From Cunninghamia lanceolata (Eukaryota > Streptophyta > Pinopsida > Cupressales > Cupressaceae), in the NCBI GenBank assembly GCA_027924645.1, contig BSBN01000233.1, positions 8,698,501-8,762,500 on the forward strand: 64,000 bases of DNA. Direction: 5' to 3'. Every line of letters begins with the position of its first letter. Position 1 is the first letter of the stretch. Below are positions 43,459 through 55,114 of the stretch, piece after piece. Below the pieces are notes generated by a model. It searched no databases, was not told the DNA's origin, and was given only the letters and a program-made list of their open reading frames with translations. Made by a program: the position numbers and the translations under genes.

Positions 43459-46400
43459 ATGTCATCCTACAAGAAGGATAGTCTGAGGTTTGATGGAACC
43501 AATTTCACTCTTTGGAAAAGTCGCATGGAATGTCACTTGCAATGTATGGGAATGTAGTATTGGATTATGGCTTCAAAGAAGTATACTCCTCCACATAATG
43601 GTCCAAAAACCATAGATGAAATTAGAGATGTTGAAAACAATCTGCGGACTAAAGAAGCTCTTCTAAGTGCCTTGTCTGATTCAGAGCTGACAAATGTTGT
43701 TAACCTACAAACTACTTTTGAGATTTGGGAAAAACTAGAACTTCTGCATGAAGGAGACAAGTATGTTAAATGTGCCAAGCTACAAAGTCTGAAAGGAAAA
43801 TTCAAAAATCTGAAGATGAGAGAAGATGAAAATATCACTACATTTATACCAAGAGTAAATGAGCTTATTTGTGGTATTAGATGTGCTAGTGGAGTCTTGG
43901 ATGAAGATGAGATTGTTGGCAAAGTTCTCAGGTCCCTTCCTGATTCTTACAAGTACAAGGTTGTTGCTATTGAAGAATTCAGATCTATTTTAGGTATCAC
44001 AAGAGATCAATTGATTGGTAAATTGGTTGCATTTGAATTGACTAAGTTTGGAGATGCCCCCCAAGACTAAATCTGCATTCAAAGCTAGTGCCTCTATTAA
44101 AGGAAAACAAAAGTTTGATCCAGGAGAGAACTCCTCAAAGAAACTATCACTGTATGAGAAAGGAAGAAAAGACCTAGAAGAAGATGAAACAGAAGTTGCT
44201 CAACTTGAAGCCCTTATTGAAAAAAGACTGCCAAGAGGATCCGATAAGTATGTAGGAAAATTACCTTTTAAGTGTTTTAACTGCAATAAGATTGGTCATT
44301 TTGCCTCAAGGTGTCTAGAAAGATTTTCAAGGTCAAATCCTAATAGATCAAGGTTCCAAAAGAAATGTTACTATGTTCATGAAGATGATGATGATGAAGG
44401 AGTAACAGATGATGAATCAGAAATAGGAAACAAATCTGGAAGTGACTGGGTGTTTATTGCCATCAAGGAAGAAGATATAATACCCTTTGAATCTGTTAAT
44501 CATAAAATTGTAGAAAGAGCTTTGGCTGCCCAAGTTGAAGAAAAGGATGATTGGGTCATTGATAGTGGATGCTCTCACCATATGACAGGTGACAAAAATA
44601 AATTCATAGATTTGGAAAGGTATAAAGGAGGAGTGGTAAACTTTGGTGATAATTCTACTAGCAGAATCAAGGGTAGAGGAACTATTTCTTTTGATGGAAA
44701 GAACAAAACCAGTAATGTACTGTATGTTGAAGGCCTGAAGTATAATCTTCTCAATGTTGGATAGTTGGTGGACAAAGGCTATGATCTCTGATTCAAAAAT
44801 AGAAAATGCAAAATCTTTGAAAAATCCAGAACAGAGATTGCATCTAGTACTCAAACAAAAGGTAATATCTTCCACTTGGTTGGTACTGGTAAAAGTTGCT
44901 TATTTGTTCAAATTGATCAGAGTTGGTTGTGGCATAGGAGAATGTGTCATGTGAATTTTGATAATATCATCAAGATAAGCAACACTCAGGCTGTAAGAGA
45001 TCTTCCAAGACTTGTGAAACCTACTATTAGTTTGTGCAAAGAATGTCAGTTTGGTAAGCAGAGCAGAGTCACATTCAAAAGTAAAGATCAGTCCTCTACC
45101 AGATTATTGGACTTAATTCATACTGATTTATGTGGTCCGGTAAGAATCAGGAGTGTGCAAGGTGATAGATACTTCATGTTATTAATTGATGATCACTCTC
45201 GAATAATGTGGGTAACCTTTCTAAAAGAAAAATTAGAAGCTCTTGAGAAATTCAAAATATTCAAGGCTTTGGTAGAGAATGAAATTGGATTAAAATTGAA
45301 ATGTCTGAGGTATGATAGAGGTGGAGAATTCACATCCGGTGAGTTCATAGAATTCTGTGAAAAACATGGAATAAAAAGACAGTTGTTTGCTCCTAGGACT
45401 CCACAGTACAATGGAGTAGTGGAGAGAAAGAACCAGACCATCTAGGAAGCATCTAGAACAATGATGATGGAAGCAAATGTTCCTCAGATCTATTGGAGAG
45501 AAGTTGTAAGCACTGCAGTCTATACTCTCAATCAAGTACAAATTAGAAGCAATACCGGTAAGACTCCTTATGGACTTTGGTTTGGTATCACTCCCACTGT
45601 GAGGTATTTCAGAGTCTTTGGTAGCAAATGTTACATTAAAAGAGATGAAGATCTAGGAAAATTTGATGCTAGAAGTGATGAAGGAATATTCTTGGGTTAT
45701 TCTACTCAAAGCAAAGCATATCGGTGTTATAAAAAGAGATTAAGGAAGATTGTAGAAAATACAAATGTGAGGGTTGATGAAGGTATTGAAAAACCCTCAA
45801 GGTTTAATGAATATGATGAAGATGATCAAAATGATGTTTTTGTTCAAGAAGTCCAAGCTCCCTCTGAAATTCAGATTCAGACTGATCCAGCAAATCAGGA
45901 AGGAGAGTTAACTTTGAATGAACCTGTTTAAGAATCAGAAGTGCAAAAAATTCCCAAAGTTTGTAGGTATGTAAGACTGAATCACTCTGAAGATCAGATC
46001 TTAGGTGATAAAAGCAAAGGTGTACAAACAAGAAGAAGGATTGCTCAAGATTCAAAAGAGTACTATCTGATTTCAAAGATTCAACCTAAGACAGTGAATG
46101 AAGCTTGCAATGATGAAAACTGGACCAAAGCAATGAAGGAAGAGATAATGCAAATTGAGAAAAATCACACTTGGGATCTTGTTCCTAGATCTAAGAACAA
46201 GAATGTGATCAGAACCAAATGGGTCTTCCAGAATAAACTAAATGAGGATGGTGAAGTAGTTAGAAACAAATCCAGATTGGTCTACAAGGGTTACTCCCAA
46301 GTAGAAGGAGTTGATTTTGAAGAAACTTTTGCTTCGGTGGCATGAATTGAAGCAGTCAGACTATTTCTAGCTTTTGTTGCCTTTAAGGATTTCAAGGTAT

Positions 46401-47617
46401 ATCAGATGGATGCCAAGTCTGCCTTCCTAAATGGTGACTTGGAAGAAGAAGTTTACATTGAGCAACCAGATGGATTTTAATTGTCTGATCATGGTGATAT
46501 GGTTTGCAAGTTGAAGAAAGTACTTTATGGACTCAAGAAAGCCCCAAGAGCCTAGTATGAAAGATTGGATAAACATCTTTCGAAGATTGGTTTCAACAAA
46601 GGTACTACTGACAGTAATTTGTACTTCAAAATTGATCATGAAAATATCTTGATTGTTGGAGTGTTTGTTTATGATATCATTTTTGGAGGAAGAGATAGTA
46701 TGTGCAAGACTTTTGCAAATCAAATGAAAAGTGAATTTGAGATGTCCATGTTTGGGGAAATGAATTTCTTTTTGGGTCTACAAATCACTCAAACAAACAA
46801 AAGAATCTTCATTTCTCAGACTAAATATGTGAAAGAATTGTTGAGGAAATTTGGGATGGAAGGCTCAAAACCAATGAGTACACCCATGGCAATCAGATAC
46901 AAATTGAGCAAAGATGGTGACTCTCCTAAGGCTGATTAGAAAAAGTACAGGTCAATGATTAGAGGATTATTGTATCTCACTCAAACTAGACCTGACATTA
47001 TGAATGTTTTTGGTCTTGTTTCTAGATTCCAAGCTAATCCTTGAGAATCTCATGTCATGGCAATCAAAAGAACTTTTAGATATCTGAAAGGGACAGTTGA
47101 GTATGGGTTGTGGTATCCTAGAGATCATAATTTCTCTCTTCATGCATATACTGATGCGGATTGGGCAGGAGATGTGGATGACCGAAAGAGTACCAGTGGT
47201 GGAGCATTCTTTTTGGGGAAGAGATTCGTTTCTTGGCTAAGCAAGAAACAAGAGGCAATATCTCTGTCCACTACATAAGAAGAATATATTGTAGCAGCAC
47301 GTAGTTGCACTCAAGTATTGTGGATGAAACAAATGCTAAGAGACATCAGAGTGGAGTATGAGGAACCTATCACAATCTTTTGTGATAATTCAAGTGCAAT
47401 AAACATATCAAAGAATCCGGTGTTGCATTCAAAGACTAAACACATATCCATCAAGTTTCACTTTTTGAGAGAGTAAGTGAACAAGAATGAAGTCAGATTG
47501 GAGTTTGTGCCTTCCAAGGATCAAATTGTAGATATTTTTACTAAACCTCTACCTAAGGACTCTTTTGAGTATCTCAGGGAGAAGTTAGGGGTTATTTCCC
47601 CTTTGGTTCTGAATTAA
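43459..47617 (+). pseudogene. Copia 2 gag-pol polyprotein, lightly decayed
   Basis: It starts MSSYKKDSLRFDGTNFTLWK. Gag (to about 44340) has a UBN2-like domain and the knuckle CFNCNKIGHFASRC. Protease WVIDSGCSHHMTGDK near 44550 keeps D-S-G. Integrase has the zinc-finger region WLWHRRMCHVNFDN, LIHTDLCGP, RYDRGGEFTSGEF and NGVVERKN. Reverse transcriptase has NKNVIRTKWVFQNKLNEDG, VYQMDAKSAFLNGDLEEEVY and a catalytic box reading VFVYDIIFGG, where copia 1 has YVDDIIFGG. RNase H has YTDADWAGDVDDRKSTSG and CDNSSAINISKNP. Stops lie near 43556, 44762, 45443, 45930, 46343, 46478, 46553, 46937, 47042, 47275 and 47475, with a frameshift near 44050. Loss of the first catalytic aspartate disables the polymerase independently of the stops. 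Confidence 0.95.
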
Positions 47618-47739
47618 GGTGCACTGTTGTGCATCAGTCCGATGAATCTCACAGTCATATCTTGTGGTCTGGATTGATGTTTCAGAAGCTGCTACTCAGG
47701 GGGAGTAGCTAATATGTTTCTGAAGTAATGCAAGTATGT

Positions 47740-47943
47740 TCCCTTTGCCATTGATGTCAAAGGGGGAGAGAAGACATGTGAAAAATAAGTGGTTGCTGAT
47801 CAAAGGGGGAGCAGTAAAGGAAGAGAAGACATGTGAGTCATTGTTGTTGATAGGGGGAGTTGTGATAGTATGGAGCAGTTCATGTCTTGATGGTTAAAAT
47901 AGTTTTTCACACCATATGTTGCCATCAATGACAAAGGGGGAGA
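47740..47943 (+). repeat. Repeated polypurine-like runs before the copia 2 3' LTR
   Basis: CAAAGGGGGAG occurs near 47758, 47800 and 47932, with ATAGGGGGAG near 47852. The last one (AAAGGGGGAGA, 47933-47943) abuts the LTR and is the working polypurine tract. The others are upstream copies in the untranslated region. Confidence 0.85.
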
Positions 47944-47944
47944 T

Positions 47945-49320
47945 TGTTGCAAGTATCAGCCTAACCGGTGTTGTCATTGATGTCAACATACTCTTGTTGC
48001 ATTAATGATAAGGATTGGATGAGCTGTGTGCTAAGGATATTGAGAAAATTAGTCCTAATTAGGAACAGAGAAGAATAGTGAAGGCAATGAGGTAAAGATC
48101 CTAGCTAAGATGAAGATCAAAGGTTGCACTTCAAAGGGTTTGTATATATGTGTCTTAAGATGATTCAGTAAAGATCTTAGAGGTCCGCATGAAGATCTAA
48201 AGAAGTTATGGCCACTTAAGTAAAACCAGTTCTAGTAGATGTTTAGAAGTGACAACATGATACAGATAGGTTTGGTGAGATCCAGAAATGAAATAGCCTA
48301 TTCTGTAGATTTTGTGGAGTGTTTAGGAAGTCAATTTGAAGTGACAACTCAATTGGTCTGTGGTCTAGAGGTCTGCAAGCATCTATTCCAATATGATAGT
48401 GATGACAGACTATGTTCTTGAGGTTCCAGATGAAGGAGAGAATGATTTCAGTAAGTAGAAGTAGTGTGGATATTCTTGGTGATTAAGGCAAGCTTGTGGA
48501 GGTCCTTGGATTGTGTCCAATTCGTATTGGTGGTCTGCATTGAAGATTGAGCTCATAATTGAAGATTTACTTCCGATGATGATGTTCTTCTTAAGTCTGG
48601 CTGACTGGATGAGTTACACATCCTGTGAATGATCTGGAAGGTGTCCTATGAATAATGGCATGTTCCCAAAGAAAGATTGAAGTCTCAGATCTGTGTGACT
48701 AACAGTATGTTGATCTGCGTGAAGTCTTTTTGTAATAATTCATGTTGTATTTATGTATTTACTCTGTAATGTATGCCAACTTGGATGATAATTCCTAAGT
48801 CGATGTCTTGTATAAATAAGGAGTTGTAAAGTCATTTCAATGGTATCATCGATATGAGAGAGTGGTAGAGAGGAGGAAAGCAAAAGGCAGAGCAGAAGTA
48901 TTGGGCTTAAATAGAACTAACTCAAGCATGGTGAAGATGCTATTCTTTAGTTCAAGTATGTAATACTTATTATTCTATAGATAATGTATCTCCTGTAGGT
49001 AGTGGGTCTCTTGTGAGTAGTGTACTTCGGTAGTGATCCCTAATTGGCATGTGCCATTTTGTTCTTTCTATTCTTCTAACAGAGAATACAATCTTGGATT
49101 AGTCACCCTGTGGTTTTTCCCTTAATCGGGTTTTCCATGTCAAAGTTTTGGTGTCTTATGTGTTAATGTGCTTCTGCTCTTGATTTAATGCATTGTGTTT
49201 TCATGATTGATTTAGTATTATGATGCTGAATTACAAAGTGAATTTAAGTGTTTAATTGGAAGAAAGTTTTGGACAACTAATTCAACCCCCCCCTCTTAGT
49301 TGTCTGTCCTAAATCTAATA
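47945..49320 (+). repeat. 3' LTR of copia 2
   Basis: It starts TGTTGCAAGTAT and ends AATCTAATA, where the 5' copy ends AATCTAACA; the terminal CA has become TA. TTTAG follows. The TATA-type box is at 48811-48819. Confidence 0.95.
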
Positions 49321-49325
49321 TTTAG
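49321..49325 (+). repeat. Target-site duplication TTTAG, right of copia 2
   Basis: Exact match to 42025-42029, directly after the LTR. Confidence 0.92.
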
Positions 49326-49534
49326 GCTAGATGGTAGAACCATCCTTTTGACTTGAAGAACCAACCCACGGTGTTCCCTTCCACCAAATTAGATATCTCT
49401 GCAAATCATCAAACCTTTTCTTCTTTCACTTCCAACTGCCTATTGGATTCAAGTTCATCGTCCAATGCCAATTGGTACTCTTTCTCTTTTCCCAACTCCT
49501 TGATGGATTAGTGGTCTTCCTCCATTGAAAACCA

Positions 49535-50571
49535 TCATGGCTCTTTGCACCACTCATACCACCTTTTGTTGCACTTAAACAAAAAACCATTAAAAATAGA
49601 AATAAAGTTAATGGAACCAAAATTTCCCATAGGTGCATCCTCCTCTACATTATGCCATTTAGGCATGCTTTCCAATTCTTCTTTTATGAGGTCTTCATTT
49701 TCTAGCTCTCCATGATGTAGTTCCCAAGACATGTCCTTTTTTGCATTGTCCTCATTTGTACGACTATCAAACATATCTTTGTTTCTTACCTCAATCACTC
49801 TCATTCCTTCTCCAAGAAAGTGATGATGTTCTACTCTCTTTTCATCAATGATGAGATTCTCTAGACCTTCCTCTAGTTGTTTTTGGTTGGTTGTATTCTC
49901 TAAAACCAATAGAACTTCATCACATATAGGGCTCCCAAAGATCTCCATCTCTGCTGCAGCTTCCTCTCTAATGTGGATTTCTTCCACTGCTACAATATTT
50001 TGGGCCTCCTCGTGTGATAGGCTGCATTCCTCTTCATTGTAATCTTTAATTCTTCTCCTCTTGTATTGTAATCTTCAATACTTTCCCCTTCTTTGGGCTA
50101 ACACAACTCAACAGGTCCATCGAACTCATCATCTTGATCTTGATCCCATTCATCATCTATCCCAAACTCTTTGCAAATCTCATTTATTAGCCTCTTATCT
50201 AATAATAATCTTGCCAACTCATCTAGGTATTTAAGCTTTCCCTGTTCCAGGAGTTCTATATGTTGGCTAATCCTTGCCTCTATGGTTTTTCTCTCTTAAA
50301 ATGACTCTTGCTCACAAGGTGAGTATTTATCCTTACAATTCTTTTCCACCTTCTGGGAACTCTTCAATGCCTTTGTTGTAGATTTCTTTTTGTTTTACTT
50401 CTTGTTATTGCATGCCTCACATTCATCCAACATCCACCACAACTCCTCTAACACATACTGTAATTCTTGCAGCTCCTTTTGAAGGGCTTTTGTTTGCTTT
50501 AGTCTCTATATTTTCCTTATTCTTTCTTCTAGCTTGGTTATTCTCTTTCTCACATCATGATGTAAATCCAT
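49535..50571 (-). pseudogene. Coiled acidic protein of the second LARD, unknown
   Basis: Read from an ATG at about 50571: MDLHHDVRKRITKLEERIRK, a stop, then LQKELQELQYVLEELWWMLD, further charged segments (IEARISQHIELLEQGKLKYL, LLLDKRLINEICKEFGIDD), and an uninterrupted 150-codon stretch at 49535-49987 that begins MEEIHIREEAAAEMEIFG and ends NKRWYEWCKEP. Four or so stops interrupt it. The heptad-like leucine spacing suggests coiled coils. It lies where gag would be, after the 5' LTR and primer site. I see no zinc knuckle and recognise no family. Confidence 0.5.
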
Positions 50572-50639
50572 ATTTGAATGCACAACCAAATACACAGATG
50601 CAACTCTCTTCCCCATTTCCCTTCTAGGTGGATGATCTA

Positions 50640-51572
50640 TTGACCACGTAACAACATTCTATTACTATTTTTCATCCCCTTTAAGAAATTAACACAAAAT
50701 TGTAGAATAAACTTGCAAATTTATACTCCACAAGCCAATACAAAATGACTTCATGTCTCAGCAATCTTCAACTTTGGAAACTTCAGTCTTTGATCAGTCC
50801 TCCATTAACTCTAAAGGAACAAGTGAAAACATTTTGTACGAAGACATTCATGGGTGGGAGATAAAGATTCAACCTGAAGAACTACTTTGCACCCAACTCA
50901 CTACTATCAACAATCTAATATATAAAAGAAACTCCTCACCTCTTGTGCCTCAATAGCCTTCTTTTAAGATGGTAATTCTTCAATAGACTGCAACATTCTA
51001 TGCCCCTCCCCGCACATTCATGTCAACCTTGAATGTGGTAGCCAAATTAAAGGCTTCTCAAGGGCCCAACAAATTAGCTCCAAACATAAGGACAATCCTT
51101 CTATCAATGTTTTTCAATGTGAAAATTATTTCAATGACTCTTTGTTCTTTACAATATTTGAAGACTTCATCACAATACTACTTTCTCTCCATTGGTCCTT
51201 GCATATTCCATGTTACCTTCTTTCAAATACACTTACTAATTCAAACTGCCACTCAACACCACAGAATCTTTAGTAGGACACAGTTCTTGCGTACACCTTC
51301 TCCAACTTACTCTCCCTCATTTATTTATTTTTAATTTTTTTTCCTTTCTCTAGCTATTGTAACAGCTCTTAGACTCCTCCAACTATATAATGTTCAGAAG
51401 GAAAACTTAGCACTTGCAGTGGAGTATTATTGTGGGTGATGGCTTGACCAGATTTATCATACTCGTTCTTGGCAACCACGGATAACTTTTTTGCCTAGCG
51501 GCTCTTTTTCCAAGACCCTTGCGTTGCTTTTATCTGGCACAAGAGTCATGTTAGTCCACTAGGTCTTGTTTG
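50640..51572 (-). other. Leader region of the second LARD
   Basis: It lies between the primer site and the coiled-protein frame. I see no gene in it on either strand; the short open stretches have no motif. Confidence 0.5.
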
Positions 51573-51588
51573 ATGCTCTGATACCAAC
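51573..51588 (-). promoter_or_regulatory. Primer-binding site of the second LARD
   Basis: On the minus strand, GTTGGTATCAGAGCATCA follows the CATCA end of the 5' LTR. TGGTATCAGAGC is the perfect initiator tRNA-Met complement. This sets the element's direction. Confidence 0.93.
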
Positions 51589-52084
51589 TGATGCATCGGC
51601 TCAGTTCACATTGATAGATTCCATGTTCATTTGCAAACATGCATCTAAAAATAAATTAAAACACAGAAAATATTGAAACGCTAACCAACAACACAGCAGA
51701 ATCCCTTTATATTTCAAGAAATAAATATTTACAAATCTTATTTGTTTCAGCTTCAAAAAGAGCTCTGTAATAGACTCGTCTCCTCCTAAACACTCCCCCT
51801 AGAAGATAACTATATCCCCCTTTTAAATCATTCGCTACCTATCTACAACAATATGCGTACAAAGACTCCTAATTCCCCTCTAACTCGCCCAAAATAAATA
51901 ACTCGTATTAACAACTACTTCTGACTAGTAGAGTAGTTACAACAGTCCCAAAAAAATAGGTAGAAGAATTAGTTAGGTGACTAATTTACCAGAATTAGTT
52001 TACAATAGTAAATCATGACATGTTTGTCTCATTTCACTAGAATCGGTTTGCACCCATAAGTCAAGGCATGGATGCTCCACATCA
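51589..52084 (-). repeat. 5' LTR of the second LARD
   Basis: 496 bp, TGATG...CATCA, matching 41329-41827. CCTTG follows at 52085. Confidence 0.93.
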
Positions 52085-52089
52085 CCTTG
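52085..52089 (+). repeat. Target-site duplication CCTTG, right of the second LARD
   Basis: Exact match to 41324-41328, directly outside the LTR. Confidence 0.88.
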
Positions 52090-53211
52090 CTCTAGGGGGC
52101 AGAGGAGCTCAAATCTATCTTAGAAAGGGCTGAGAGTTCATCCCTCCATGAACAAGATTAGACTGCCAAGCTTGAAAGTTGTCTTGAGGGGGTAGAGCAT
52201 TTGGAACATTACCTTGTGCCTCAAGGTTTTCACTGGAAGCTTGTAACTGCTCCTCCTTATGGGACTCATCAAATCTATTTTTAATCTCACCATCTTCCAA
52301 TATTGGTAGGAGACTCTCTTTTGAGAAGTACTAGAGATCTTTTTCCCCATTACCCTCCATCACCTGGTATTCAACATGATCTACCAACTTCTTATCCAAA
52401 TATTGCTCTGAGGAACTAAAATCACTTTTCTCTTTTTCTAGATTTGTGGGTTCCTTAGCTTTCTTGTGCTTACAGTGGGAAATCAAATGACCCTTCTTCT
52501 TGCAAAGTTGACAAAAGGTGGTAGAGTTTTCATAAAGTATTGGTTGTGTCTAGACCCCATACTTAGAGTTCAGCTCAATGGATGTAGGTAGAGCTTTATG
52601 GACTTCCACATTAACACAAAATCTAGCATAGGCAAAACAGGATGTGGCCCGAGTGGTATTTTCTAGGGTAACAAACTGGCCAAAGGAATTAGCAATAGAA
52701 GCAAAATAGTTCCATCCCAGTGTTCTAATGGGAAGCCTAGAAGTCTAACCCAGACTGAGGTAGATCGATTCAAATCAGAACTGGGATCAAACGCTAGCCG
52801 CCAACTACACAGTGAGAATGAGTGTGTGCCATAGAGCCATGACCCACGTACGAAAATAGCTATCATATCCTCTTTGCTGGTAAAAGGAAATAAGAAATGC
52901 CCTCATGCCATAGAGCTTATAGTCACACTACCCTTAATATGCCAACAGTTGGAAACCCATTTCTAGACCATTTCAATATTAGGTCGAAGAGAAAAGAACT
53001 TACCCACAAGAGTGAGATCTATGGAGGCAACAATTTTCTCCACCAAGTCATCTGGTACCACGAGGGTTGTCCCTTCAGAAGTTTCCTTTTGCACTGGGAC
53101 AGTGGAATGACCATTAAGAAAAAGGTCCTCCTACCCCACTAGAACATTTTTCCAGTTCTTGGGACTATCAATGCCCGACACGGGTAGGGGCCCAGAGGTA
53201 CTGCTCTCCAT
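52090..53211 (-). pseudogene. LINE ORF1, N-terminal and middle part (DUF4283 and zinc knuckle)
   Basis: It starts at an ATG (53211) with MESSTSGPLPVSGIDSPKNW. The DUF4283-type core reads GKFFSLRPNIEMV, stop, KWVSNCWHIKGSVTISSMA, stop, GHFLFPFTSKEDMIAIFVRG, then DLNRSTSVWVRLLGFPLEHW. A CCHC-like knuckle, FCQLCKKKGHLISHCKHKK, is encoded near 52460-52515. An acidic, glutamine-rich part follows. At least three in-frame stops are present. In plant L1 elements this protein binds the element RNA. The frame is cut by the second LARD at 52085 and resumes at 41323. Confidence 0.88.
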
Positions 53212-53808
53212 CCCCATGTGACACAGAGATGCTGAGTCAAATCAAAAAACCCTAGGCGTACATGCAGAGAAGAGGCAAAGCACATTTTTGCATTGTATGA
53301 TTTATTCCATTATTCCATTTGTTCCATTGTTTGCATTGTTCTACTGATTCAAGTTGCTGATTTATATATTATTATTTATTTGGACTTTAGGAAATGAGGA
53401 AAAAGACTTTGAGGCACAATTTAGATGATAGCAATCATGTTGTTGAAGTTCCACTAACATATTATGAGTGCTTTCGTAAAGAACGTGTGGCAAAGGATAG
53501 TGAATATTTATCACATCTTGGTTTGACAAACATGCAAGTTGTAAATCCACTAAGTAGTATATTATTTGTTTAATTGTGTTTATGAAATTTTATAGGCAAG
53601 AGGTTTATGTATGTAAGACATAATATGATATTTTTTTGTTTTATATGAAAGAAAAAGAGTACAAAGAAAATACAGAGAGAAAACAAAAGGAAAGTAAAGA
53701 TACAGTGCTGCCAACTAGTAGAAGCCAACGCATTGGGATTCAAGTACAAATGCAGTTGGTGAAAAGAATAGTTGTGATGATGTGTAGGCTGATATAACAC
53801 ATAGTGAT

Positions 53809-53868
53809 GTGTATCCTAATATAGCACATGGTGATGTGCAACTTGATATAGCACATGGTGATGTGCAA
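53809..53868 (+). repeat. 24-27-bp coding repeat (DIAHGDVQ)
   Basis: GATATAGCACATGGTGATGT is repeated after a more divergent first copy (GATATAACACATAGTGATGT near 53792). The peptide DIAHGDVQ is repeated in phase, so the repeat grew within the coding frame. Confidence 0.85.
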
Positions 53869-55114
53869 CATCGTGATGATTTCTTAGCACAGAGTCTAAG
53901 AGAGATTATTGAAAACAATGAGAGGAAAGGAATAGTAAGTGATCTGCAGATGATTTATTCAAGATTAAATGATGTGTTTGAAGTGAAATCTATAGACACC
54001 AGTACTGAACTACCTACTCATGACAAACCTACTCACGACACACCTGATGTGGCCAAGGATGATGAAGTTCCAGTTAATGAAAGTCATGAAGAGAGACCAC
54101 TTGCATCTGATGTGCCTGCTACAACTTTTCATGGAACTAGTGGATCAGCCAAAAATATTGCTAGTGGTTTAATAGAAGATGTGCCTACTTTTGTCAAAAG
54201 AAAAAGATCAAGTCAAGATTTATACAGATCTATAGAGAGGAATGAAAAATAAAGAAAATTAGAAGGCAAGAATCCATTCTTGGTTGAGGTATCAAGAGCT
54301 GGTGAGCCCATTGGGAAAAATGCTACGAGGTGGGCCTCTGGGTTGGGTGTGAGATGTAGGGCCCATTTGGATATTTGCAAATAAAATTTTGCAGACCAAG
54401 ATCCATGAAGTGTGGAAAATGTTATACAAAAAATGGAAAATGATTTTGAGACTACTAGTGGACAAATCTCTAGAAGATATTACAAGCAAAAGATGAGACT
54501 TTTGATGAACCATTTTAGATATAATTGTAAAAAAATAATCTTGGAGGGAAAAGAGAGGTTAGAATCCCCTCTATCTCCCAAACAATGGGAGGCATTGAAA
54601 GAAGATACGTGTTCTGAAGAATATTTGACAAAGAGTTATAAAGGAAAGAGGGCAAGAGATAATGTGGCAGTTGGATATACATTTAACCAAGGTGGGTTGT
54701 AGGCCAAAATGGACAAACTTGGAGTAAGGGTATGGATTTTTGGTTCAATTTATGTTGGTTATTTATTTCAAATTTTTATTGAACTAACTATATGTTGATA
54801 TTGACATTGTATTTTAGGTGGAAAACAATAATAGAGAAGCAGGTGTGGAAGATATGCTCAATTATATGGCAACACTAGATCCTAGTAAATATATCAATAG
54901 TATGAAATGGAAATCTATTTTGTCAACAGAGATTTCACAGCCATCTGTTAGATGCCCAGTAAGAGCCTCTACAGATCATGTCAATTCAAATGAAGGGTAC
55001 CAACATAGAATGAGTTTCTTACACTGTCTCACTGAGAAATTGTTGCAATTGGCATCCTCCACTAAGCCTATAGTTTCTACATGGAATGAGCATAATATTA
55101 TGGATGTAGATTAG

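Larger units (their letters stand above)
42030..49320 (+). mobile_element. Ty1/copia LTR retrotransposon 2, complete structure
   Basis: Two LTRs of 1374 and 1376 bp, primer site, gag, protease, integrase, reverse transcriptase, RNase H, polypurine tract and an exact TTTAG duplication at both edges. The protein resembles that of copia 1 throughout (shared phrases such as RSDEGIFLGYST and GLKKAPRA), so both belong to one lineage. Stops and one clear frameshift disable it. It lies inside the second LARD and is the innermost insertion of the nest. Confidence 0.96.
41329..52084 (-). mobile_element. Second non-autonomous LTR element (LARD type), with nested copia 2
   Basis: LTRs of 499 bp (41329-41827) and 496 bp (51589-52084) start TGATG and end CATCA. 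On the minus strand an initiator tRNA-Met primer site follows the 52084-51589 LTR, and a polypurine tract precedes the other, so the element reads right to left. CCTTG flanks both sides. Without copia 2 (42030-49320) and one copy of its TTTAG duplication, the element is about 3.5 kb. The interior encodes one coiled, acidic protein and no polymerase. It interrupts LINE ORF1. Confidence 0.92.
29564..53250 (-). mobile_element. L1-type LINE, minus strand, split by two LTR insertions (5' end approximate)
   Basis: Read right to left: ORF1 with DUF4283 and zinc knuckle (from 53211), ORF2 with endonuclease, reverse transcriptase, zf-RVT and RNase H (from 41025), a third ORF (from 31654), and a 3' end CTTATTATATATAAAAAAA at 29564-29580 in which the terminal A run is the tail. 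Gypsy C (31704-36850) and the second LARD (41329-52084) interrupt it. Excluding them, the LINE is about 7.8 kb. Frames meet correctly across both insertions. The 5' boundary is not clear; I chose about 53250 because the CACTA-like sequence resumes soon after. I did not find a convincing target duplication around the whole LINE. Confidence 0.87.

Noticed and set aside
29564..53250. Reading the region 36850-41328 as a host gene with reverse transcriptase.
   Set aside because: Order of endonuclease, reverse transcriptase, zf-RVT and RNase H, plus ORF1 with DUF4283, is that of a LINE, and the frames are broken.
29540..53300. A target-site duplication for the LINE, TTTATATTCCA on the left against TTTATTCCA on the right near 53305.
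   Set aside because: It needs a two-base gap and does not abut a defined 5' end. In AT-rich DNA such a match is easily chance.
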